Shown here piece after piece: positions 1 through 6,763 of a stretch of 8,945 nt of DNA. The stretch comes from an uncultured Collinsella sp. GTDB lineage: Bacteria > Actinomycetota > Coriobacteriia > Coriobacteriales > Coriobacteriaceae. Made by a program: the position numbers and the translations under genes. A model generated the notes under the pieces. The model saw only the letters and a program-made list of their open reading frames with translations, made no database searches and was not told where the DNA came from. Location of the stretch: contig CATYHY010000048.1 in assembly GCA_958407085.1 (NCBI GenBank), positions 1 to 8,945 on the forward strand, given 5' to 3'. Every line of letters begins with the position of its first letter. Within the stretch, counting starts at the first letter, position 1.

Positions 1-153
1 GGCGACCTGTTCTGCGTGTGCCTGCAGCACGAGATCGATCACCTGCACGGCAATACCATGTTCGAGCGACTCAAGCCGATGCAGAGGATTAAGGCCGTCA
101 AGGAGTACCAGGACGCCCTGGCCCGCGGCGCTCGACCGGGCGAGACGGAGTAG
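1..153 (+). CDS. def: Peptide deformylase, C-terminal fragment (5' end outside window)
   Basis: Peptide deformylase removes the N-terminal formyl group from new proteins in the cytosol, using a metal ion (usually Fe2+). Only the last 50 codons are present, open from base 1 to a TAG stop. The visible part holds the family's third motif, QHEIDHLHG, at residues 9-17. This is the HExxH element whose two histidines bind the metal and whose glutamate is catalytic. The following NTMFERL matches the usual continuation after that helix. The GxGxAAxQ and EGCLS motifs must lie upstream and cannot be checked. About 33 residues follow the motif, ending in a polar, charged tail. The next plus-strand gene is fmt, which adds the formyl group that Def removes. 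The two are classically linked, but here they are 323 bases apart with a likely terminator between them. Confidence in the family is high because of the motif. Confidence 0.93.
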   Translation, partial: GDLFCVCLQHEIDHLHGNTMFERLKPMQRIKAVKEYQDALARGARPGETE

Positions 154-182
154 GTCCCACCGTCCCGGTGCTGAGCGCCCAC

Positions 183-240
183 ATATCATCCCGTGCTCAA
201 ACATTCTCGCTGCGCTGCGAAACTGCGCGCGGGACGATAT
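183..240. repeat. Nested inverted repeat, possible dispersed hairpin element
   Basis: A 14-nt arm at 183-196 (ATATCATCCCGTGC) pairs with 227-240 (GCGCGGGACGATAT), with one G-T wobble and one A-C mismatch. Inside it, TCGC (207-210) pairs with GCGA (217-220). The result is a 58-nt long-stem structure 30 bases after the def stop. No T-run follows on the plus strand, so it is not a typical intrinsic terminator. It could be a REP-like dispersed repeat, an RNA-stability element or part of a composite terminator. Only one copy lies in this window. Confidence 0.55.
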
Positions 241-335
241 AGGCGGGCGCCCCGGGGACTACGTTGACGCTGCTTGTCTCGCCCGGGTGCCGTCGGGCCA
301 GGGATGGGCGTCTTCACTGATAATTGCTTTGTTGG

Positions 336-372
336 AAGAGCTGCTTTTATTGCGGCTCTTTCTTTGGTTTTG
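336..372 (+). terminator. Likely intrinsic terminator of the def transcript
   Basis: AAGAGCTGC (336-344) pairs with GCGGCTCTT (352-360), giving nine pairs with one G-U, around a TTTTATT loop. A T-rich tract, TCTTTGGTTTT, follows directly. This has the shape of a rho-independent terminator. It lies about 180 bases after def and about 105 before fmt, so it would separate the two transcripts. Confidence 0.6.
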
Positions 373-476
373 GGTATATTTGTTCTTGTTGAATTGTTAT
401 TGCGGATGGGCTGGGTACTTGGCTTTCCGCTGTTGTTTGTAGCCGTCTCGGCTTTGGTTGAGGGGAGACGTTCTTT

Positions 477-1397
477 ATGCGTATTGTGTTTATGGGTACG
501 CCTGATTTTGCTGTGCCTTCGCTGACTTCGCTTGTTGAGGCTGGGAACGAGATTGCGCTTGTTATTACGCGTCCCGATGCTGTTCGTGGGCGTGGTAAGA
601 AGCTGGAGCCGTCTCCTGTTAAGGCCAAGGCGCTTGAGCTTGGCCTGCCGGTTGTTGAGGCTAATCGTATGACGCCTGAGGTTGTTGAGGCGCTCCAGGC
701 TGTGCAGGCTGATATTTTCTGTGTGGCTGCTTATGGCTGCATTTTGCCTGATGAGGTGCTGCATATGGCGCCGCTCGGTATCGTGAACGTTCATGCGTCC
801 TTGCTGCCTCGTTGGCGTGGCGCTGCTCCCATTCAGCGTGCCATTCTTGCTGGTGATGAGGTTGCTGGCGTTTCCATTATGCGCATTGGACATGGCGTGG
901 ATACGGGCGCTTATTGTGCCCAGGCCTCTACGTCGGTTGCCGGTAAGCATGCCGATGCGCTCACGATGGAGCTTGGTGAGCTTGGCGGTAAGTTGCTTGC
1001 CGATATGCTTCCCTCGCTTGCCGATGGCTCGGCTGTTTGGACTGAGCAGGATGAGTCGCTCGTCACTCATGCTGCCAAGATTTCCAAGCAGGAGATGCGT
1101 CTGGATCCGCAGATGGCGGCTCTCGATTGCGTGCGTCATGTGCTCGCTTCGTCCGACACCGCGCCCGCTCGTTGTGTGATCGCTGACAAGACGGTTCGCG
1201 TGCTCGATGCCGCGCCGGCTGATGTGTCGCTTGGCGAGGGTACTGTTGCCGTCAAGAGCAAGCGTGTTTACCTGGGCCTTTCCGATGGCGCGGTTGAACT
1301 GCTTGAGGTTAAGCCCGATGGCAAGCGTGCCATGACTGCTTCTGCCTGGGCTGCCGGCCTGCAGGGTGCCGATCTGACGTGGGGTGTTTTGTCATGA
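477..1397 (+). CDS. fmt: Methionyl-tRNA formyltransferase
   Basis: Fmt transfers a formyl group from 10-formyl-tetrahydrofolate to Met-tRNA(fMet), making the bacterial initiator tRNA. The product is 306 residues, close to the usual size of about 310. It opens with the family signature MRIVFMGTPDFAVPSL. The formyltransferase core holds VNVHASLLPRWRGAAPIQRA, with the predicted catalytic triad N104, H106 (NVH) and D142 (GVDTG), matching N106/H108/D144 of the E. coli enzyme. The C-terminal third (from about residue 205) is the smaller tRNA-binding domain. The ATG at 477 is favoured by GAGGGGAG at 460-467, nine bases upstream. The stop overlaps the rsmB start as ATGA, suggesting translational coupling. 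Codons in the first half end strikingly often in T (GCT, GTT, CTT, GAT, CGT), unlike the C/G-ending codons of the minus-strand genes here. All key residues are intact, so I regard it as functional. Confidence 0.97.
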   Translation: MRIVFMGTPDFAVPSLTSLVEAGNEIALVITRPDAVRGRGKKLEPSPVKAKALELGLPVVEANRMTPEVVEALQAVQADIFCVAAYGCILPDEVLHMAPLGIVNVHASLLPRWRGAAPIQRAILAGDEVAGVSIMRIGHGVDTGAYCAQASTSVAGKHADALTMELGELGGKLLADMLPSLADGSAVWTEQDESLVTHAAKISKQEMRLDPQMAALDCVRHVLASSDTAPARCVIADKTVRVLDAAPADVSLGEGTVAVKSKRVYLGLSDGAVELLEVKPDGKRAMTASAWAAGLQGADLTWGVLS

Positions 1398-2794
1398 GCA
1401 AGCTGTCTCCCGCACGCAAGCTTGCGCTCGATGTGCTAATGGAGGCCGATCGCCGCGGTATGTATGCGCGTGACGTGCTGTCCTCTCGCGCATCGGCCAA
1501 GGCTATTGACCAGCGTGATTCCGCTTTTGCCGCCCGCTTGGCGCTGGGTGTTGCCGCCACGCAGGGTATTTTGGACGAGCTGCTCGATCAGTTTCTTGAT
1601 AAGCCTAAAAAGGTTGCGCCGCGTGTTCGCATGGCGCTTCGTATCTCGGCCTTCGAGATGCTCTACCTTCATACCCCTGGCCGCGTTGCCGTAAGTCAGG
1701 GTGTTGAGCTGGTGCGCAGCGGAGCTAAGTCTGCCGCCGGTTTGGCCAATGCCGTGCTGCATAAGGTCGCGGACAACGTTGAGGACTTTGCCACTGCGTC
1801 CGATGTGGATGAGTCTGAGCGACGCTTGGTTCGTCTGTCGCGCCTGATGGGTCTACCGCGTTGGCTGTGCGCTCGCATTATGGCATCGTTCGACACGCCA
1901 GAGGGTGCACTTAACTTTGCCGGCAATCTGGCCCCCGCGCCGCTGGCCCTGCATGAGAACGCCTTTGCGACCAAGCCCGATCCGTATATCTCGCAGCTCG
2001 TCGCGCCTGTCTTCCCGGGCTGCCATGCCCCGGTTGATGCCCAGGTTACCGTTGCTTCGGGTGTGTTTGAGCGTGCTGCCGCGGTGACATCTGATCTCAA
2101 TGCGCAGCTTATCGCTACAGCTGCCACGCGCCCTGGTAGCTGCCTTGAGATTGGTGCCGGTCGTGGCACCAAGACCTATGTGATGATGTGCCAGGCCAAG
2201 CGTGCGGGCTATGAGCGTCAGCATACGGCGCTCGATTTGCATGATCGCAAGTGCGATCTGAATCTCGCTCGCCTGCATAAGGCCGGTATTCAGGGCGTTC
2301 GTACGGTTTCGGGTGATGCCTGCGAGCTTGATGAAGTACTGACATCGTTTGATGCCATGCTTGGCGAGCCGGTTAAGTTCGACACGGTCTTTATCGATGC
2401 GCCGTGCTCGGGCACCGGCACCATGCGCCGCCATCCCGAGATTCCGTGGCGCCTGACCGAGAACGACGTTACGACCGAGCTGCCCAAGCTGCAGCTGACG
2501 ATGCTCAAAGAGGCTGCTGCGCGCGTGGCTGCCGGTGGCGAGCTCATCTATGCGACGTGCTCGGTCTTCGACGAGGAGAACACGCAGGTGGTGGATGCTT
2601 TCTTGAACTCTCCTGAGGGCACCGGCTTTACTGTAGCGCCGCTCTCCGAGGCACAGATTCTGCAGCTCCCCGAGTTCGATCAGGCCAAGAAGCTCGTATC
2701 CGTACGCCAGAACAATCGGGGCCTCTTCCAAAGCGTGCCCGTAAACGCGGATTCCTACGACGGCCACTTCTGCGCTAGGCTGGTCCACAAGTAA
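1394..2794 (+). CDS. rsmB: 16S rRNA cytosine-C5 methyltransferase, RsmB/Sun type
   Basis: The family methylates carbon 5 of a cytosine in 16S rRNA (C967 in E. coli) using S-adenosylmethionine. The product has 466 residues. An N-terminal NusB-like RNA-binding domain spans about residues 5-130, with RKLALDVL near the start and PRVRMALRISAFEMLYL at 76-92. A linker leads to the methyltransferase core from about 220. Motif IV is FIDAPCSGTG (333-342, C338) and motif VI is YATCS (386-390, C389). In this family the motif VI cysteine is the nucleophile and the motif IV cysteine aids release. A Rossmann glycine loop is present but reads LEIGAGRGTKT (251-261) rather than the usual DLCAAPGGKT. The ATG at 1394 overlaps the fmt stop by four bases, with G-rich TGGGGTG upstream. 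A GTG at 1379, inside fmt, is a less likely start. The fmt-rsmB pairing is widespread in bacteria. The family call is firm; the exact target base is inferred. Confidence 0.94.
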   Translation: MSKLSPARKLALDVLMEADRRGMYARDVLSSRASAKAIDQRDSAFAARLALGVAATQGILDELLDQFLDKPKKVAPRVRMALRISAFEMLYLHTPGRVAVSQGVELVRSGAKSAAGLANAVLHKVADNVEDFATASDVDESERRLVRLSRLMGLPRWLCARIMASFDTPEGALNFAGNLAPAPLALHENAFATKPDPYISQLVAPVFPGCHAPVDAQVTVASGVFERAAAVTSDLNAQLIATAATRPGSCLEIGAGRGTKTYVMMCQAKRAGYERQHTALDLHDRKCDLNLARLHKAGIQGVRTVSGDACELDEVLTSFDAMLGEPVKFDTVFIDAPCSGTGTMRRHPEIPWRLTENDVTTELPKLQLTMLKEAAARVAAGGELIYATCSVFDEENTQVVDAFLNSPEGTGFTVAPLSEAQILQLPEFDQAKKLVSVRQNNRGLFQSVPVNADSYDGHFCARLVHK

Positions 2795-2800
2795 CTACTA

Positions 2801-2867
2801 AGTTGCGGTGAAATAGGGATTGAATAGCGGCATCTACCCGCCAAACAGTCCATATTTCACCGCAACT
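2801..2867. repeat. 67-nt palindrome just after rsmB
   Basis: AGTTGCGGTGAAATA (2801-2815) and TATTTCACCGCAACT (2853-2867) are perfect 15-nt inverted copies. After one mismatch, GGATTG (2817-2822) pairs with CAGTCC (2846-2851), including one G-T. At the centre GCGG (2827-2830) pairs with CCGC (2838-2841). The structure starts six bases after the rsmB stop. No T-run follows either arm, so it is a poor classical terminator. It could protect the 3' end of the rsmB mRNA, or be one copy of a dispersed palindromic repeat. Confidence 0.7.
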
Positions 2868-2887
2868 CATAGAGCCACCTTTAGCGC

Positions 2888-2924
2888 AAAGAAATAGCCC
2901 CGCGATCGGTGTTGATCGCGGGGC
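2888..2924 (-). terminator. Intrinsic terminator of the fmdB-like gene, possibly bidirectional
   Basis: A perfect 11-bp stem pairs GCCCCGCGATC (2897-2907) with GATCGCGGGGC (2914-2924) around a 6-nt loop. Read on the minus strand it starts ten bases after the fmdB-like stop and is followed by TATTTCTTT. On the plus strand it is followed by a weaker TTGTTTCT, so it may also end rsmB transcripts at this convergent junction. Confidence 0.8.
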
Positions 2925-2934
2925 CGCGTTGTTT

Positions 2935-3171
2935 CTAGTGGCTGTGAGGGCAGTTGGCGCAACAGCCGCTGGTGGCGCTGGTGCTGGAGCCGCCACTGCG
3001 TTGGTCTGTGTTGTAGAAACCGCTGCCGTCGAACTTAATGCCGCTGGCCGAGAACGTCTTGGATGCCGGGGCGCCGCAGCTGGGGCATACGACCTCGGGC
3101 GTCTCGGACATGGGGTGCTCAACCTCAAACACGTTGCCGCAGCTCGTGCACTTGTAATCGTAGCGCGCCAT
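2935..3171 (-). CDS. FmdB-family zinc ribbon protein
   Basis: This is a 78-residue protein of the FmdB-type putative regulatory family. The family is widespread and its members' roles are mostly unproven. The N-terminus MARYDYKCTSCGNVFEV and the CxxC pairs C8/C11 and C29/C32 form a zinc ribbon that should hold one zinc. The sequence GIKFDGSGFYNTD at 44-56 is typical of the family. A Gly/Ser-rich linker (about 58-69) then leads to a short Cys/His-rich end, GCCANCPHSH, with C70, C71, C74, H76 and H78. The ATG at 3171 has AAGGAAG four bases upstream. The gene lies 88 bases after the glucanotransferase fusion on the same strand, separated by a hairpin (3194-3215). No pathway link to glycogen is evident. 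The family call is secure; no function should be read into the old name, which comes from a regulator of formamidase. Confidence 0.9.
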   Translation of the reverse strand: MARYDYKCTSCGNVFEVEHPMSETPEVVCPSCGAPASKTFSASGIKFDGSGFYNTDQRSGGSSTSATSGCCANCPHSH

Positions 3172-3193
3172 AATACTTCCTTTTCAGCACAAA

Positions 3194-3215
3194 GCGGGCA
3201 GATCGCTCTGCCCGC
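3194..3215 (-). terminator. Hairpin between the glucanotransferase gene and fmdB-like gene
   Basis: GCGGGCAGA (3194-3202) and TCTGCCCGC (3207-3215) form a perfect 9-bp stem with a TCGC loop. On the minus strand it lies about 45 bases after the stop of the upstream gene and 22 bases before the fmdB-like start. The tail TTTGTGCTG has only three T, so termination may be partial. It could let some transcription pass into the downstream gene. Confidence 0.5.
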
Positions 3216-3259
3216 ATAAATTCAAACAGCTGTAACTGTACCCTATATCGGGGGTTTTA

Positions 3260-6200
3260 TCACGCTTCGCCCCAGAATCTATGAGTGTTGCGCAGGAGCT
3301 TCGCAGTTTTCTCCTCGGCTGCAGCAACGTCGGCCTCGTCAGCCTGCCATGTCCAGTTGCCTGTGGCTACACCCGGCACGTTCATACGTGCATCGTCGCC
3401 CAGTCCCAGCACGTCCTGCAGCGGCATCATCACGAGCGGTGCATCGCTTGCCAGGGCATTGCCCATGAGCTCGCTTGCCAATGTAATGCCGCTCGGCTCA
3501 TCGCCGCCTGCAAAGGAGCGCGTGCACCAGCCGGCAAGTGTCGAGGTGTCGTGCGTCGAGGTGTACAGGATCTTTCCCGGTGTGGGGTGAATTCCGCAAC
3601 GAACGTCGTAGTCGCTAAACTCCAGCACGTCCATGCCGGGGAAGCCGCAGGTCGAAGCCATGGCGCGAACGCCGGGCGTCAGATAGCCCAGATCCTCGGC
3701 GATAAAGTTGAGCGGGCCCAGCTCGTCATAGGCGGTCTGGAACAGGTCCTTGCCCGGGCCTGCCAGCCAGCGGCCGTCGGCACAGGCCTTACCGGCGGGA
3801 ATGCTAAAGTAGCTGTGGAAGCCCAGGAAGTGGTCCAGGCGCACGCGGTCGTAGAGCGAAAACGCACGACGCAGGCGGTCCATCCACCAGCGATAGCCGT
3901 TCTCCTTCATGCGATCCCATCGGAAGGTGGGGTTGCCCCACACCTGGCCCTCGGGCGCAAAGTTGTCGGGCGGCGCGCCCGAAATCTCAATCGCCTTGCC
4001 GGTATCGGACAGCCAGAAGTTCTCGGGCTCGCTCCACGCGTCGGCCGAATCGTCCGAGACATACATCGGGATATCGCCGATGACCTCGATGCCCTTCTTG
4101 TGCGCATAGTTCATGAGCTCGCACCAGGCAAGGTCAAAGCGATACTGCATGTACGCCTGCAGCTCGGCCTCGTCGTGGAAGCGCTTGTCATCGATCAGAT
4201 ACTCGTTGTAGCGCGCTACATCTGCCGGCCAATCGTGGCGCGACTCGCCCTCAAAGTACTTCTTAACGGCCATGTAGACGCAGTACTTTTCGAGCCAATC
4301 AGCGTTGCGATGTTTAAACGCCGTGTACAGCGGGTCGGCATCCTCGCCGCCGTGAGCCTTCCATGCAGCAAAGTCGGCGGCCAGCTCCTCGTGACTCTCG
4401 GGCAGCAGGTCAATATTGCCCGCAAAGGCCGAAGGCCCAGCGTAAGGGGAGCGGAAGAAGTCCGTCGGGTTGACGGGCAGGACTTGCCAGTAGCGCATGC
4501 CCATAGCGGCCAGATGGTCGATAAAGCGACGCGTGGGCGCACCGATTGTGCCGGGCTTGCCGTCATCGGTCGGCACCGAGGTGATGTGGCACACAACGCC
4601 CGCGCCATGATCGAGCGGCTCCTGCAGGCGCTTCTCGGCATGGTGATAGATGATCGAAGAGCCCAGCGGGTACAGGTCGAGCGTGACGGTACCGTTGTGG
4701 ATCTCGCACTCGTGACCGCTGATCACGTCGCTCGCGCATTCGCCGAGCGCCGGAATCGTCACGCGGTGCGAATTGCGCAGGCTGCGGTTGATGATAACCG
4801 TCGCGGCCTCGCCGTCTTTGCCCGTGCGGGTGTAAGCCAAGACTTCGTCGTTGAGCGCAAAGGCCTTGATCTCGCCATCGACCATAAAGGGCAGCGCGCG
4901 GCGCACGGCAGACGCGTTCTTAACGATGGCCAGCGTGTCGAAGTCGTGGAGTTGGTCCTTGGTCGGCAGGGTACGGCGGTTGCCCGGGTCGGTAAGGCCC
5001 TCCAAGCCGTACTCGTCGCCGTAATAGATTGAGGGTACACCCGGGAAGGTCATCTGCATGAGCGTCGCCAGCCAAAAACGGCTCTTGGCCAGGCCCATCG
5101 AGTTCTCGTCCAGGCGCCATTTGCTGCGCTCGCTCTCGGGCAGCTGCGACTCGTCGGGGCCGCCGCCGAGCACCGAGATGATGCGCGGACGGTCGTGGCT
5201 CGAAAGCAGATTGAGCGCGCAGGCCAGTGCCTCGCGCGGGTAGTTCTCGCGCAGGGTTTCGATATCCTCGGCTGCCTGGTAAGCGTTCTTGTAGCCCATC
5301 AAAAAGCCGATGACCATGTCGCGGAAGGGGTAGTCCATGGCGGAGTCGAGCTCCGAGCCCTGCAGATAGCGGCGCAGGTGGCCATAGCTGATCTTGTTGG
5401 AGGCGTCTTCCCAGACTTCGCCGAGCAGCAGCGCGTCGGGCTTCTCGGCGAGCACGGCCTTTTTGATCTCGGCCAGGAAGTCGTCGGAAAGCTCGTCGGC
5501 CACATCGAGTCGCCAGCCATGGGCACCGGCGCGCAGCCATTTACGGATCACGCCGTCCTTGCCCAGGAGCCGCTCGCGCACCAGTTCGGAGCTCTCATTG
5601 ATGGCGGGCATGTTGCCCACGCCCCACCAGCAGTCATACGAACCGTCCTCATGGAAGTAAAATGCATCGCGCCACGGCGAGTCCTCGCTCTGCCAAGCAC
5701 CGACGCCGGGATAATTGCCGTAGCGGTTAAAGTAGATCGAGTCGTCGCCCGTATGGTTGAACACACCGTCCAGAATGATGGAAATGCCAAGCTTCTCGGC
5801 CGCCTCGCACAGCTCGGTAAAGTCCTGCTCGGTGCCCAGAATCGGGTCGATCTTGGTGTAGTCGGCCGTGTCGTAGCGGTGGTTGCTCGCGGCCTCAAAG
5901 ATGGGGTTGAGGTAGATGGCCGTAAAGCCTAGCTCGGCAATGCGGGGCAGGTCATTTTGGATACCCTTGAGCGAACCGCCGTAAAAATCCCAGGTCTTGA
6001 TGGAGCCGTCTTCGGCACGCTCGTACTCGGGCGGTTCGTTCCAGTCCTCGACCATGCGGCGCTGGATTCCTTTGCGCGGTTTTTCAACTTCGGTAAGCGT
6101 GCGCTCGCGCCAGTTTTCGTCGCGGGCATAGCGGTCGGGGAAGATCTGGTAGACCATGCCACGCTCGTACCACTCAGGACGAACTTTGCGGTGCTTGTAG

Positions 6201-6556
6201 ACGGTGATCTGGAAGGACGGGACCTCGGCGTAGTTGTAAGTTACGCCCTCGCCACCGGTGCGACCCTGCGGCGCGCCCAAACGGACCTCGGGCTGACCCT
6301 CGATATTGCAGATAAAGCTGTACCAGATAAGACAGGGCTCGGTGCACTCAAGCTCTACGGTAAATATGCCGTCGCCCTCGTGCGTCATGGGATACAGAGA
6401 CTCACCGATCTCATCGACCCAGGTGCGCAGCGTAAGCGTTGCCTGGTTGGGGTCGGCATCCTCCAAAATCACCGAGAGCGAAACGGAAGTTCCAGTGGTC
6501 ACAGCGCCAAACGGAGTGCGAAACTGCGGTAGACGGCTGTTGTGAATCAATCTCAT
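3260..6556 (-). CDS. malQ: GH13 alpha-glycosidase / GH77 4-alpha-glucanotransferase fusion
   Basis: A 1098-residue cytoplasmic protein joins two alpha-glucan enzymes; no signal peptide is visible. Residues 1-125 look like an N-terminal beta-sandwich of the kind seen in neopullulanase-type GH13 enzymes. The GH13 barrel follows (about 130-560): MVYQIFPDRY (134-143), DGVFNHTG (263-270), GWRLDVADEL with nucleophile D351, GEVWED with acid/base E380 and SSHDRPR with D455. A C-terminal beta domain ends near 640. The GH77 domain runs 645-1098: GAGVVCHITSVP (651-662), QVLPVNPT (691-698), RLDHFLGF with nucleophile D908, IAEDLG with E954 and STHDTSTLAGW with D1003. Both catalytic triads are intact. The likely role is hydrolysis or debranching of glycogen/maltodextrin coupled to disproportionation of the released chains. 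GH13 subfamily and bond specificity (alpha-1,4 or alpha-1,6) cannot be fixed by eye. The ATG at 6556 has only a weak GGA upstream. glgA lies upstream on the same strand. Confidence 0.93.
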   Translation of the reverse strand: MRLIHNSRLPQFRTPFGAVTTGTSVSLSVILEDADPNQATLTLRTWVDEIGESLYPMTHEGDGIFTVELECTEPCLIWYSFICNIEGQPEVRLGAPQGRTGGEGVTYNYAEVPSFQITVYKHRKVRPEWYERGMVYQIFPDRYARDENWRERTLTEVEKPRKGIQRRMVEDWNEPPEYERAEDGSIKTWDFYGGSLKGIQNDLPRIAELGFTAIYLNPIFEAASNHRYDTADYTKIDPILGTEQDFTELCEAAEKLGISIILDGVFNHTGDDSIYFNRYGNYPGVGAWQSEDSPWRDAFYFHEDGSYDCWWGVGNMPAINESSELVRERLLGKDGVIRKWLRAGAHGWRLDVADELSDDFLAEIKKAVLAEKPDALLLGEVWEDASNKISYGHLRRYLQGSELDSAMDYPFRDMVIGFLMGYKNAYQAAEDIETLRENYPREALACALNLLSSHDRPRIISVLGGGPDESQLPESERSKWRLDENSMGLAKSRFWLATLMQMTFPGVPSIYYGDEYGLEGLTDPGNRRTLPTKDQLHDFDTLAIVKNASAVRRALPFMVDGEIKAFALNDEVLAYTRTGKDGEAATVIINRSLRNSHRVTIPALGECASDVISGHECEIHNGTVTLDLYPLGSSIIYHHAEKRLQEPLDHGAGVVCHITSVPTDDGKPGTIGAPTRRFIDHLAAMGMRYWQVLPVNPTDFFRSPYAGPSAFAGNIDLLPESHEELAADFAAWKAHGGEDADPLYTAFKHRNADWLEKYCVYMAVKKYFEGESRHDWPADVARYNEYLIDDKRFHDEAELQAYMQYRFDLAWCELMNYAHKKGIEVIGDIPMYVSDDSADAWSEPENFWLSDTGKAIEISGAPPDNFAPEGQVWGNPTFRWDRMKENGYRWWMDRLRRAFSLYDRVRLDHFLGFHSYFSIPAGKACADGRWLAGPGKDLFQTAYDELGPLNFIAEDLGYLTPGVRAMASTCGFPGMDVLEFSDYDVRCGIHPTPGKILYTSTHDTSTLAGWCTRSFAGGDEPSGITLASELMGNALASDAPLVMMPLQDVLGLGDDARMNVPGVATGNWTWQADEADVAAAEEKTAKLLRNTHRFWGEA

Positions 6557-6763
6557 AATTCGGTCCAGTTCAATAGAATCACGGCCTGCGGGCCATGGGC
6601 TTTACGCACAGGATATAAGTATATATGTTGCACACAGGCTGTATAAACAACATCCGTTTACCATCGGCGAACGGTTGTCCTAGAAAATCGTTTTACCACC
6701 CAAATTATTGCGATATTTAAAAACGTCTATACCGATACTATTTGTATCCAAACAAAAGTACTT
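6557..6763 (-). promoter_or_regulatory. AT-rich leader and probable promoter region of the GH13-GH77 gene
   Basis: The region is much more AT-rich than its neighbours and contains no supported gene. Read on the minus strand, one promoter candidate is TTGTTT (6755-6750), an 18-nt spacer and TATAGA (6731-6726). The spacer contains the perfect palindrome GATAC-N5-GTATC (6734-6748). A second candidate nearer the gene is TTGTTT (6650-6645) with TATATA/TATACT (6625-6618) after a spacer of 19 or more; its spacer holds ACAGGCTGT (6634-6642). Between them lies the dyad ACATCCGTT-N11-AACGGTTGT (6650-6658/6670-6678). A small GGCC-TGCG-GGCC hairpin (6583-6594) is in the leader. The -35 matches are poor, so exact start sites are guesses. 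Regulation by a sugar-responsive repressor is plausible but not shown. Confidence 0.4.

Larger units (their letters stand above)
154..476 (+). other. def-fmt intergenic region, no supported gene
   Basis: These 323 bases hold a GC-rich first half with a nested hairpin (183-240) and a T/G-rich second half with a likely terminator (336-372). An 83-codon frame with a TTG start (274-525) crosses the second half and runs into fmt. Its product would be hydrophobic simply because the strand is T-rich. It has no convincing ribosome binding site and overlaps fmt by 49 bases, so I do not call it. No good sigma-70 promoter for fmt could be picked out; TATATT at 375-380 lacks a matching -35. Confidence 0.6.

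Noticed and set aside
216..227. TGCGAAACTGCG shared with the 5' end of the GH13-GH77 gene near 6517
   Set aside because: A 12-base match only. The second copy encodes ordinary N-terminal residues, so I take it as chance.
274..525. 83-codon hydrophobic frame before fmt
   Set aside because: TTG start without a ribosome binding site, overlap with the fmt start, a terminator hairpin inside it, and hydrophobicity explained by T-rich composition.
186..1139. 317-codon open frame on the minus strand across fmt
   Set aside because: It is antisense to an intact fmt. Its product is rich in Arg, His, Asn and Thr without a domain, and the frame is open because the plus strand is T/G-rich.
1379..1381. 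GTG as the start of rsmB
   Set aside because: The ATG at 1394 gives the standard four-base overlap with fmt and starts directly before the conserved NusB-like domain.
3281..5032. 583-codon frame on the plus strand opposite the GH77 and late GH13 part
   Set aside because: Both catalytic domains on the other strand are intact. The antisense product is Cys/His/Arg/Val-rich with no recognisable fold, which is usual for GC-rich antisense frames.
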